From Flavobacteriia bacterium (GTDB taxonomy: Bacteria; Bacteroidota; Bacteroidia; Flavobacteriales; Flavobacteriaceae): a stretch of DNA of 5,700 bases. Shown here piece by piece: positions 1 through 5,683 of the stretch. The DNA lies in the NCBI GenBank assembly GCA_003973375.1, contig QNYL01000165.1:1-5700 (forward strand). The letters are read 5' to 3'. The number at the start of each line of letters is the position of its first letter. The first letter of the stretch is position 1. The notes beneath the pieces are model-generated. The model saw nothing but the letters and a program-made list of their open reading frames with translations. It did not search any database and had not been told where the DNA came from. A program made the position numbers and the translations under genes.

Positions 1-108
1 CTTTACGCGATTATAGGCTTGTTTTAGGTTGTCTGATGTACAAACTATTGTCATCAAGTCTTCTGTTAAGGCTCGTCCTTGTACTCCCTCTTTATTTAGT
101 GTCGGCAA
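1..108 (-). CDS. Group II intron-type reverse transcriptase, N-terminal fragment (runs off the left edge)
   Basis: On the minus strand, an open frame follows a TGA at 118-120 and continues through base 1. From about base 84 it reads VQGRALTEDLMTIVCTSDNL followed by KQAYNRVK. This matches the start of group II intron-encoded reverse transcriptase/maturases (LtrA type), where 'LT..LM..I....NL..AY..VK' precedes the 'NKGxxGxDG' block, which would lie beyond the window. The catalytic YADD region is not visible, so activity cannot be judged. No ATG precedes the conserved part. A TTG at 106-108 is the only plausible in-frame start after the stop, and the next ATG (52-54) falls inside the conserved part. 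In another frame, ATG codons at 119-121 and 116-118 open a short peptide that ends at 92-94, so a frameshifted or displaced start is possible. The first codons overlap the left direct repeat (103-118). The gene may be broken at its 5' end by the adjacent element. The family call is fairly safe; whether the gene is intact is unknown. Confidence 0.6.
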   Translation of the reverse strand, partial: MPTLNKEGVQGRALTEDLMTIVCTSDNLKQAYNRVK

Positions 109-118
109 GAAAACGCAT
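103..118. repeat. Left copy of 15/16-bp direct repeat
   Basis: Plus strand CGGCAAGAAAACGCAT. A near-identical copy lacking the single G (CGGCAAAAAACGCAT) lies at 652-666 in the same orientation. The two copies bracket the block with the transposase remnant, as target-site duplications would. A one-base indel and an A-run reduce the significance, so chance is not excluded. Confidence 0.45.
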
Positions 119-210
119 CATTTTTGAATTTTGAAGCATAAGTTTAAAAAGAAATATATCGATAAATTTTATTTCTCAAGTTTTTTTCTTTTGATTTTGT
201 CTTTTTTTAG

Positions 211-237
211 AAAAAGTTTCCTTTTGGGGAACTTTTT
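211..237 (-). terminator. Hairpin, possible transcription terminator of the transposase remnant
   Basis: Bases 211-221 pair with 227-237 in an 11-bp stem with one G-U pair and a 5-base loop. The T-run needed for termination lies within the 3' arm on either strand. The hairpin sits about 75 bases past the stop codon of the minus-strand transposase fragment and before the reverse transcriptase fragment. It could therefore end transcription of the element. The uridine tract does not extend past the stem, so this is only a possible terminator. Confidence 0.35.
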
Positions 238-310
238 TATCTAAATCTTTTACTTTTGAACATACTTATCCCAGGCACACTTTCATAATTGCCATATAAC
301 CAATCTGTTA

Positions 311-523
311 TTATGCTGCCGTTTGAAACAGGTGGCTTTCCGCTTTCTCTTTTGCTAATTTTTGAGCTATTATTTCAGCCCCAATCCGACGAAGGTTGTA
401 TGCACTAACGGCTAACCCAATGTACCTCTTGAAGTTATGAAATCCACGATCAGGGCATCTGTTAAGTCCACGGTGTTCTAATTCATTAATGTTAAATTCA
501 ATTGCACTATGTTTATTGCGTAA
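311..523 (-). pseudogene. Transposase C-terminal remnant (ISNCY/IS4/IS5-like DDE transposase)
   Basis: On the minus strand about 70 codons remain, ending at a TAA (311-313). Read from the broken end the frame gives NKHSAIEFNINELEHRG, then LNRCPDRGFHNFKRYIGLAV, then SAYNLRRIGAEI and a basic tail. This closely resembles the C-terminus 'HSAVESAINALENHGLDRCPDHG..GFKRYVALAVVARNIQRLG' that I remember from bacterial transposases annotated as ISNCY family, with the Glu in HSA(I/V)E a candidate for the last acidic residue of the DDE triad. The family's full length is roughly 400-500 residues, so more than 80% is missing. The frame is closed by a TAG at 524-526 and no start codon precedes the conserved part, so no protein is expected. 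Homology seems to stop at about 520, next to the plus-strand terminator at 532-560. This suggests a deletion junction there rather than simple point decay. The transposase identity is solid; the exact IS family is less so. Confidence 0.75.
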
Positions 524-531
524 CTAAGTTT

Positions 532-560
532 AAGTCTTTCATTTTTGAAAGGCTTTTTTT
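532..560 (+). terminator. Orphan rho-independent terminator
   Basis: Bases 532-540 (AAGTCTTTC) pair with 547-555 (GAAAGGCTT) around a 6-base ATTTTT loop, with one G-U pair. A T-run at 554-560 follows on the plus strand. This is a textbook intrinsic terminator for plus-strand transcription and has no T-run on the minus strand. No plus-strand gene precedes it. The upstream DNA is the antisense of the transposase fragment, so it may be the tail of a gene that has been replaced. It would also insulate the NhaC-family gene from transcription coming from the left. Confidence 0.65.
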
Positions 561-742
561 ATGCAACATTTTTAAAAATTTAGAAGAAGGAATACCTCTT
601 TAACAATAAAACCATTTTCTTTTTTACAGAATTGTGTCCCAAAATCAAAACCGGCAAAAAACGCATACGCACCTCTTCTCTTTATTTATAATTACTATAT
701 TTATCACTCATAAATTTTAAATACCCTTTAATCTTTTCTTTT
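561..742. other. Non-coding stretch upstream of the antiporter gene
   Basis: With 1-560 this completes a 742-base region without an intact gene. Bases 561-666 hold the right end of the putative insertion element and its flanking repeat. Bases 667-742 are AT-rich and are the only room for a promoter of the antiporter gene that is not inside the element. I see no convincing TAnnTTTG -7 element (only the weak TATATTTA near 698) and no Shine-Dalgarno sequence. The bases before the ATG are a pyrimidine-rich tract. Short open frames on both strands lack start codons or known motifs. Confidence 0.4.
652..666. repeat. Right copy of 15/16-bp direct repeat
   Basis: Plus strand CGGCAAAAAACGCAT, the same orientation as the copy at 103-118 and differing by one missing G. 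It directly abuts the presumed right end of the insertion element. This is 15-16 bp, longer than the target duplication of most insertion sequences, so it may instead be a pre-existing repeat or the product of recombination. Confidence 0.45.
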
Positions 743-2221
743 ATGACTGACTACGGCTTTCTTTCTGTTCTTCCTCCGTTAATTGCCATCGTACTGGCAC
801 TTAAAACCAAACAGGTTTATATTGCTTTACTTTTTGGAATATGGTTTTCCTGGGTAATTATGAACAACTGGAACTTTTTTGACGGAACCATTGCCACCAT
901 TGAGGCTTTGGTAGATGTTTTTAAATCTCCGGGAAATACGCGGACCATTATGTTCTCGGCCCTGGTTGGAGCTCTTTTATTGTTTATTCAATATTCAAAG
1001 GGGGTTGAAGGTTTTGTAAACAAGATCAACAATATAATCGTAAAACTCGAAATTCAACAAAAAGGAAGAAGCAGGGTCTTTGTTCAATTACTGGCACAGT
1101 TAACCGGAATTATGCTTTTTGTAGAAACCAGTATCAGTGCTTTGACCACAGGAACTCTTTATCGTCCTATTTTTGACCGCTTAAAGATCCCTCGTGAAAA
1201 GCTGGCCTATATTGCCGATTCAAGTTCTGCTCCTTCAGCGATTCTGATCCCTTTTAATGCCTGGGGAGCTTTTATCATGGGCTTACTGATCACACAGGGA
1301 ATCGAACACCCTTTCCCAACCATGCTCGAATCTATTGCATTTAACTTTTATCCCATTATTGCCATCCTGATGGTAAGTTTTATCATTATTTCAAAAAAAG
1401 ATTTCGGTCCAATGGTAAAAGCTGAAAAAAGAGTAAGAGAGACCGGGAAACTTCATGATGACAACTCCAAACCCATGGTCTCTGATGCAATAACCTCACT
1501 TAAGCCTAAAGAAGGGATCAAAGCTCATGCCTATAACATGATCATACCTCTGGCTACCATGGTTTTAATGATGCCCGTTAATCTCGCCTTTACAGGATGG
1601 AATAATGTTGAAGGATCTCATTCTTTTTTCGATCATTTCTTCCATGCCATAGGGAAAGGATCCGGCTCATCAGCTGTATTGTATTCGGTTCTATTGGCCA
1701 TTTTTGTCGCTATGGTGCTATATCGGGTGCAGGGAATTATGAAGACAAAAGAGATGGTTGACCTTACTTTAAAAGGAATCAGTGAATTGATGCCTCTGGC
1801 CCTGTTGATGATGCTGGCATTCGGTATAAGTTCAGCCTGTAATCAACTGGGAACCGGTGTTTTTGTGGCTAATTGGTCAAAAGACTGGTTATCACCACAA
1901 TTTTTACCGGCTATTATCTTTGCTATCAGTGCTTTTATTGCTTTTTCTACCGGAACCTCCTGGGGAACTTTTGCCATTATGATGGCTATTTCTGTGCCTA
2001 TGGCAGAAGCTCACGGTGCCAATCTTTTTCTGGTAATCGGTGCTACTTTGGGAGGAGGTGTTTTTGGTGATCATTGTTCTCCTATTTCCGATACCACCAT
2101 CATTTCCTCTATGGCCTCTGCAAGTGATCATATTGATCATGTAAAAACTCAGTTACCTTATGCCCTGGTTGGAGGGGCAATAACCTTTTTAATGTATCTG
2201 GCCTTAGGTTTTATTATGTAA
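743..2221 (+). CDS. nhaC: Na+/H+ antiporter, NhaC family
   Basis: This is a 492-residue polytopic inner-membrane protein with about 11-13 hydrophobic segments. It belongs to the NhaC-type secondary transporters of the ion transporter superfamily, which exchange external protons for internal Na+ and support pH and sodium homeostasis. Diagnostic motifs are DSSSAPSAILIPFNAWGAF (159-177), the half-helix-like FSTGTSWGTFAIM (401-413), and the C-terminal GDHCSPISDTT (442-452), followed by SSMASASDHIDHVKTQLPYA. The polar, charged residues within these otherwise hydrophobic stretches are the likely ion-binding elements. A charged cytoplasmic loop lies at about residues 218-262. The length is normal for the family and there is no sign of truncation. 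The ATG at 743 is the only ATG before the first hydrophobic segment; an in-frame TAA at 689-691 lies upstream. No Shine-Dalgarno is visible. It stands 61 bp before era in the same direction, but era seems to have its own promoter. Some NhaC-family members exchange organic substrates (such as malate/lactate), so sodium specificity is inferred. Confidence 0.88.
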   Translation: MTDYGFLSVLPPLIAIVLALKTKQVYIALLFGIWFSWVIMNNWNFFDGTIATIEALVDVFKSPGNTRTIMFSALVGALLLFIQYSKGVEGFVNKINNIIVKLEIQQKGRSRVFVQLLAQLTGIMLFVETSISALTTGTLYRPIFDRLKIPREKLAYIADSSSAPSAILIPFNAWGAFIMGLLITQGIEHPFPTMLESIAFNFYPIIAILMVSFIIISKKDFGPMVKAEKRVRETGKLHDDNSKPMVSDAITSLKPKEGIKAHAYNMIIPLATMVLMMPVNLAFTGWNNVEGSHSFFDHFFHAIGKGSGSSAVLYSVLLAIFVAMVLYRVQGIMKTKEMVDLTLKGISELMPLALLMMLAFGISSACNQLGTGVFVANWSKDWLSPQFLPAIIFAISAFIAFSTGTSWGTFAIMMAISVPMAEAHGANLFLVIGATLGGGVFGDHCSPISDTTIISSMASASDHIDHVKTQLPYALVGGAITFLMYLALGFIM

Positions 2222-2255
2222 TTTCTGCAAAACATATAAGTGTTATTTTTTAACC

Positions 2256-2263
2256 TAACTTTG
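2256..2263 (+). promoter_or_regulatory. Candidate Bacteroidota -7 promoter element before era
   Basis: TAACTTTG matches the Bacteroidota primary sigma factor -7 consensus TAnnTTTG exactly and is followed by CAGC, a common context. It lies 19 bases before the era ATG, giving a very short leader. No good -33 TTTG element is seen at the usual 19-21-base spacing, so the site rests on the -7 match and its position. Confidence 0.5.
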
Positions 2264-2282
2264 CAGCATAAAAAATACAGTT

Positions 2283-3164
2283 ATGGCACATAAAGCAGGT
2301 TACGTAAATATTATTGGTAATCCCAATGTAGGTAAATCCACTTTAATGAATGTTCTGGTAGGGGAGAAATTATCTATCATCACTTCAAAAGCTCAAACTA
2401 CAAGACACCGGATACTGGGAATTGTAAACGGAGATGATTTTCAGATCCTTTTTTCAGATACCCCCGGTATTATCAAACCGGCCTATGAATTGCAGGAATC
2501 GATGATGGATTTTGTAAAATCTGCTTTTGAAGATGCTGATGTACTGTTATTAATGGTTGAAGTAGGCGAAAAAAAACTAAAAGACGAGGCTTTTTTAAAT
2601 AAACTGAAGAATACCAAAACACCTGTGATCCTGCTCATCAATAAAATAGACCTTTCCAATCAAAAAGAAGTAGAAGATAAGATCGCTTTCTGGCAAAAAG
2701 AATTACCCAATGCCATTATTTATCCTATCTCTGCCCTGAATAATTTTAATATTGAAAATGTTCTGCATAAAATCATTGAACTTTTACCTGAATCACCACC
2801 TTATTTCCCAAAAGATCAACTTACCGATAAACCGGAAAGGTTTTTCGTAAACGAAACCATTCGCGAAAAGATCCTGATGAACTACAAAAAGGAAATTCCT
2901 TATGCTGTAGAGATCGAAACAGAAGAATTCTTTGAAGATGAAAAAATCATCCGTATCCGCTCTGTGATCATGGTTGAAAGAGAAACCCAAAAAGGGATCA
3001 TCATCGGCCATAAAGGATCTGCACTAAAACGCGTTGGCACAGAGGCCCGTAAAGATCTTGAAAAATTCTTTGATAAAAAGATCTATCTGGAACTTTATGT
3101 TAAGGTAAATAAAGACTGGCGAAAGAACAACCGACAGCTTAAACGTTTCGGCTACAAAGAATAA
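2283..3164 (+). CDS. era: GTPase Era (30S ribosomal subunit assembly)
   Basis: This is a 293-residue protein, the usual size for Era. The N-terminal GTPase domain (about 1-170) shows G1 GNPNVGKS (12-19), the G2 threonine in TTRHR (39-43), G3 DTPG (59-62), G4 NKID (120-123) and G5 SAL (150-152). The C-terminal KH type II RNA-binding domain (about 190-290) carries the GxxG loop in IGHKGSALKRVG (241-252) and the typical ending VKVNKDWRKNNRQLKRFGY. Era binds the 3' end of 16S rRNA and the 30S platform and couples GTP hydrolysis to late 30S maturation; it can associate with the inner membrane. The N-terminus MAHKAGYVNIIGNPNVGKS is typical of Bacteroidota Era and supports the chosen ATG. The gene follows the antiporter gene by 61 bp and probably uses the TAACTTTG promoter. 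It converges with the minus-strand operon across a 51-bp gap. All catalytic and RNA-binding motifs are present and nothing is unusual. Confidence 0.97.
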   Translation: MAHKAGYVNIIGNPNVGKSTLMNVLVGEKLSIITSKAQTTRHRILGIVNGDDFQILFSDTPGIIKPAYELQESMMDFVKSAFEDADVLLLMVEVGEKKLKDEAFLNKLKNTKTPVILLINKIDLSNQKEVEDKIAFWQKELPNAIIYPISALNNFNIENVLHKIIELLPESPPYFPKDQLTDKPERFFVNETIREKILMNYKKEIPYAVEIETEEFFEDEKIIRIRSVIMVERETQKGIIIGHKGSALKRVGTEARKDLEKFFDKKIYLELYVKVNKDWRKNNRQLKRFGYKE

Positions 3165-3215
3165 TCCTCATCTATTCTGGTTTTTCTTTCGTTAAAACTG
3201 CGTTCTAAACAGTCG

Positions 3216-3533
3216 TTACATTCCCAGCATACGCCTGCCATCTTCTGATACCATTTCGGTATTCCATGGCGGGTCAAAAACAACATTTACATTTACCTCA
3301 AAATCAGGATATTTTTTCTTAATCGTTTCCTTAATACCCGAAACAATAGTATCTCCCAGCGGACAGGAAGGTGTGGAAAAAGTAAGATCAATATCGATGG
3401 TCTTATCTCCATCGTATTTTAACTCATAGATCAGGCCGAGATCCACAATATTAACCTCGATCTCAGGATCCATCACATTTTTTAATAATTCAAGAACTTC
3501 CAGTTCAAAATTTGTTATTTCTTCATTAGTCAT
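3216..3533 (-). CDS. MIP18/SufT-type (DUF59) metal-sulfur cluster assembly factor
   Basis: This is a 105-residue cytoplasmic protein consisting of a single MIP18 (DUF59) domain. Visible signatures are MDPEIEVNIVDLGLIYEL (21-38), STPSCPLGD (53-61) with the single conserved cysteine Cys57, and DPPWNTEMVSEDGRRMLGM at the C-terminus. This is the pattern of the SufT/PaaD-like family, whose members help mature or insert Fe-S clusters; Cys57 is the expected functional residue. It is the last gene of the minus-strand operon. Its ATG lies 2 bp past the TAG of the membrane protein gene, which implies translational coupling, and no Shine-Dalgarno is seen. The window shows no sufBCD genes, so it seems to be a copy dedicated to this operon or a stand-alone copy. 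A role in loading or repairing an Fe-S client linked to the two upstream genes is inferred. The closest family paralogue (SufT, PaaD, or NifU-linked) cannot be decided from sequence by eye. Confidence 0.88.
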   Translation of the reverse strand: MTNEEITNFELEVLELLKNVMDPEIEVNIVDLGLIYELKYDGDKTIDIDLTFSTPSCPLGDTIVSGIKETIKKKYPDFEVNVNVVFDPPWNTEMVSEDGRRMLGM

Positions 3534-3535
3534 AA

Positions 3536-4819
3536 CTATACTTTTTTTTTAACCTGATGGAAAATTATTTTAAACACATTAATATTATACAAAACAGCAA
3601 CAGCCAGTAATAAATAGCTCCCTATCCTAACCAGCCAAATCTGATTCAGCAGCACTCCCATGATCATAAAAATAATAAAGAAGAGATAGGTCAGCAATTG
3701 CAGATCAGCAATCTTTTCAGAATACAATTCCCTGGGCATAGGGGTTTTAGTCTTCCCTACAAGAGCCTGATATTTTTCAAGCCAGATGATAAAAGGGAGT
3801 GTTTTATAAGTTTGCCCCAGAATAATAGTTGTGATCAATCCAAAGATTATGGTAAAACCGTAAAGAGTTGTTGTTCTTAACAACAGCATCGAATCCATTC
3901 CTATACCAAACAGGATGATCAGGCTTATGATCACCGGTAAAAAGATACTCAGCACTGAGATCATGGTATGTTTCATTCCGATATCCAGTACTTTTCTTAT
4001 CCTTTTTTTATACGAATCATAAACATAGGAGATAAAGAAATAGATTCCTGTAACGATGGATAACCAAAAGAGAGGGGTTATTTTTTCAAAATGAATAAAA
4101 AGCCAGTTCACAGCCATGACCAGCAAACCAAAATTGATAAAATAGTAAGATCTTTCAAGTTTCTTATCATCGAGCTGATGTGAAACCATAAACATCGGCA
4201 TCAAAACTGAACCTACTCCAATGATAAGCATTAAAAACCATCCGATAAGCCCTATGCTGGCATGGATCTTTAAATAGTGTAAATGTGCTTCAGTAAAATA
4301 ATTATACTTGAAATTAAAGGCGATCAAGGTGCCGATTAATTCAGTTACTGACAACCAGCCCACCGCTGTGATTACAAATCTTGAAGAAATATTCTTCTTT
4401 TTAGAATCTTTATAAGAAAGGATCACATTTACCACAAATAACAAAAGTGAAACAAACATGAGTAGCGCTGCATAGGGCAATAAGCCCGTAAAATCACCTA
4501 TCCAGAAAGCGTAAGTTAAAAGTAGAACACCTAATCCGGCCATCCAGAAGGTAAATTTTGCCAGCTTTTCACTAAACAATGAGGTTTCAAAAACTACCGG
4601 TATGAGCTGATAAAGCGCTCCAAAAACGATCATGGTTGCCCAGCCCAGTACAGCCATATGGGTTATCGCAATCATCTTACTGTCAAAATAAGATCCGAGC
4701 AATGTTGTATCAGCAAGAAAGATCATTACCGATAGCACCAGCAAAGCCAGGGAACCAAAAATAAAATGAGGCTTCACCACACTGGGATGCGGAGCATTAT
4801 TTGAACTTAATCCATTCAT
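3536..4819 (-). CDS. Polytopic membrane protein resembling haem-copper oxidase subunit I / NnrS
   Basis: This is a 427-residue protein with about 12 predicted membrane helices (roughly 18-38, 50-76, 88-108, 113-135, 148-170, 183-212, 226-244, 248-268, 287-307, 313-345, 372-394, 398-418) and no signal peptide. Two segments look alike: THMAVLGWATMIVFGALYQL (53-72), ending in IPVVF, and HASIGLIGWFLMLIIGVGSV (186-205), ending in LMPMF. Each has a histidine at the start, a GW pair and a P-x-x-F-type end, consistent with haem-ligand helices or an internal duplication. Other candidate ligands are His18, His179, His181, His214 and His284. A conserved-looking GQTYKTLPF lies at 335-343. The tandem HH and HxH ligand motifs expected of a catalytic haem-copper oxidase are absent, so a working oxidase or NO reductase is unlikely; a haem-binding, NO-responsive or sensor-like role is more plausible. 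It lies in the middle of the operon, overlapping the upstream stop codon by one base and 2 bp before the DUF59 gene. The family is inferred, not proven. Confidence 0.6.
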   Translation of the reverse strand: MNGLSSNNAPHPSVVKPHFIFGSLALLVLSVMIFLADTTLLGSYFDSKMIAITHMAVLGWATMIVFGALYQLIPVVFETSLFSEKLAKFTFWMAGLGVLLLTYAFWIGDFTGLLPYAALLMFVSLLLFVVNVILSYKDSKKKNISSRFVITAVGWLSVTELIGTLIAFNFKYNYFTEAHLHYLKIHASIGLIGWFLMLIIGVGSVLMPMFMVSHQLDDKKLERSYYFINFGLLVMAVNWLFIHFEKITPLFWLSIVTGIYFFISYVYDSYKKRIRKVLDIGMKHTMISVLSIFLPVIISLIILFGIGMDSMLLLRTTTLYGFTIIFGLITTIILGQTYKTLPFIIWLEKYQALVGKTKTPMPRELYSEKIADLQLLTYLFFIIFMIMGVLLNQIWLVRIGSYLLLAVAVLYNINVFKIIFHQVKKKV

Positions 4820-4830
4820 TATTTCCCTTC
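4817..4830 (-). promoter_or_regulatory. Overlapping stop/start (TAATG) with Shine-Dalgarno-like GAAGGG
   Basis: On the minus strand the TAA of the DUF1858/DUF2249 gene (4819-4821) shares its last A with the ATG of the membrane protein gene (4817-4819). GAAGGG at 4825-4830 lies 5 bases before that ATG. Most other starts here lack such a purine-rich site. The arrangement favours translational coupling and supports this start. Confidence 0.7.
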
Positions 4831-5649
4831 TTCCTTATAAATGAGTAAAACCGTATGATTACAATCGATCTCCTTGTAAAGGATCTCAAAGTTGCGTTGT
4901 TCCAGCTCAGGCAATAAAAACTGAGGAATCTTTTTATGATCCACATAAAGGGCTTCTCCCTCTTTTAAAGTTTCAATTTCTTTTAAGATAGTAACCATCG
5001 GCTCGGGCATTTCCAACTCTCTTACATCAATTCGTCTGATATGATCAGCAAAACGGGTAAGTACCTCTTCAAAACTTTTTTTACTTTTTTTAACGGTCTT
5101 TTCAACCTCATCATCCACCCACTGCGAATTGTTTTTCCTGAAATAAGTTACAACAGTACCGTCATCAGGACGTTCTGTCCAGGATTCATAGCCTTTTGCC
5201 TGCAGTTTCCTGATCAATGGAATCGGTTCAAAAGTATTGATGATCTTTAATGTTTCATCATCTTTTAGAACTTTTACAGTTTTCATAATGATATCAAAAG
5301 GATCTTTTCCCGAATCGAGTGTAGGGCGAACATCAAGAAATACCATCTTATCCTTTTCCGGAATATCTTGCTTTGCATGTTTTTCTGAATGTGTTTCTTC
5401 CTCACTTTTAACCTGATCAATATTACCTTCAAATTCAAAACCAATTTTCCTTAGTTTTTCCAGCAAAACTTCTATTGATACACCTCCTACTTTTGCTGCA
5501 TCAGCAATGGTTACACGAGGTGCGAGTACTTTTCTTAAAATAGGATTTTTAAGCTTTTTAAAATTCTTATTGATCGATGCAATCACATCAATTGTATCCT
5601 TATTTTCGTTAATAAGTGTGGATATCCGGGTATTCTTATTGATCTTCAT
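4819..5649 (-). CDS. DUF1858-DUF2249-DUF2249 protein
   Basis: This is a 276-residue soluble protein with three recognisable domains. Residues 1-73 (MKINKNTRISTLINENKDTI onward, with NPILRKVLAPRVTIADAAKVGG) match the DUF1858 helical domain. A charged linker follows (74-101). Residues 102-172 (VFLDVRPTLDSGKDPFDIIM, then FEPIPLIRKLQAKGYES) match DUF2249, a TusA/SirA-like fold. After a second charged linker (173-204), residues 205-273 (RRIDVRELEMPEPMVTILKE, then LPELEQRNFE) form a second, more diverged DUF2249/SirA-like domain. The only cysteine is Cys263 near the C-terminus; neither the usual TusA sulfur-carrier cysteine nor a CxxC-type motif of some DUF1858 proteins is present. The function is unknown. 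As far as I recall, DUF2249 and DUF1858 proteins often neighbour NO-response, RIC/ScdA and hemerythrin genes, which fits this operon. It is the promoter-proximal gene. The start ATG follows a plausible -7 element; no Shine-Dalgarno is visible. Domain calls are fairly firm; function is not. Confidence 0.8.
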   Translation of the reverse strand: MKINKNTRISTLINENKDTIDVIASINKNFKKLKNPILRKVLAPRVTIADAAKVGGVSIEVLLEKLRKIGFEFEGNIDQVKSEEETHSEKHAKQDIPEKDKMVFLDVRPTLDSGKDPFDIIMKTVKVLKDDETLKIINTFEPIPLIRKLQAKGYESWTERPDDGTVVTYFRKNNSQWVDDEVEKTVKKSKKSFEEVLTRFADHIRRIDVRELEMPEPMVTILKEIETLKEGEALYVDHKKIPQFLLPELEQRNFEILYKEIDCNHTVLLIYKEEGK

Positions 5650-5675
5650 TTTAAATCTTTTTTGATTTGAGTGGA

Positions 5676-5683
5676 CAAAAGTA
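5676..5683 (-). promoter_or_regulatory. Candidate -7 promoter element of the three-gene operon
   Basis: On the minus strand TACTTTTG matches the Bacteroidota -7 consensus TAnnTTTG exactly. It lies 26 bases before the ATG at 5649, leaving a short leader. The matching -33 region falls mostly outside the window or is not evident within the 17 bases left. An FNR/CRP- or Rrf2-type operator cannot be judged for the same reason. Confidence 0.5.

Larger units (their letters stand above)
119..651 (-). mobile_element. Putative internally deleted insertion sequence (about 530 bp)
   Basis: This AT-rich block contains the C-terminal remnant of a DDE transposase (311-523, minus strand) and lies between the direct repeats at 103-118 and 652-666. 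Its two ends resemble each other in inverted orientation. The left end reads TTTTGAATTTTG from 122. The right end, read on the minus strand from 650, is TTTTGATTTTG, and both continue into A-rich stretches (AAAAAGAAA near 146-154, and AAAAAAGAAAA on the minus strand near 614-625). A full element with a transposase of this type would be much longer, so most of the 5' coding part must have been lost. The right end also contains TTTGGGACACAATTCTG on the minus strand, which looks like a transposon end. The boundaries are inferred from the repeats; AT-richness makes the terminal match weak evidence on its own. Confidence 0.4.

Noticed and set aside
251..258. Plus-strand TACTTTTG, an exact match to the TAnnTTTG -7 element.
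   Set aside because: No plus-strand gene follows for almost 500 bases, a terminator lies in between, and no -33 element is at the right spacing; expected by chance in AT-rich DNA.
660..675. Minus-strand GTGCGTATGCG resembling the GUGCG 5' end of a group II intron, about 560 bases before the reverse transcriptase frame.
   Set aside because: The intervening DNA contains a transposase remnant and AT-rich filler instead of recognisable intron domains I-III. The match is only five bases.
561..711. Short open frames on both strands over 561-711, such as a minus-strand frame reading FFAGFDFGTQFCKKENGFIV.
   Set aside because: They lack start codons, are at most about 45 codons long, and match no family I recognise. 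They overlap the presumed transposon end.
1873..3011. Open frames antisense to or out of frame within the antiporter gene and era (for example 1904-2140 minus, 2793-3011 minus).
   Set aside because: They lie wholly within well-supported genes, have cysteine/arginine- or phenylalanine-rich low-quality translations and no known motifs; shadows of the real genes.
3165..3215. Possible bidirectional terminator between era and the convergent DUF59 gene.
   Set aside because: Only a 4-bp ACTG/CAGT stem (3197-3200 with 3210-3213) and scattered T-runs are present; too weak to call.
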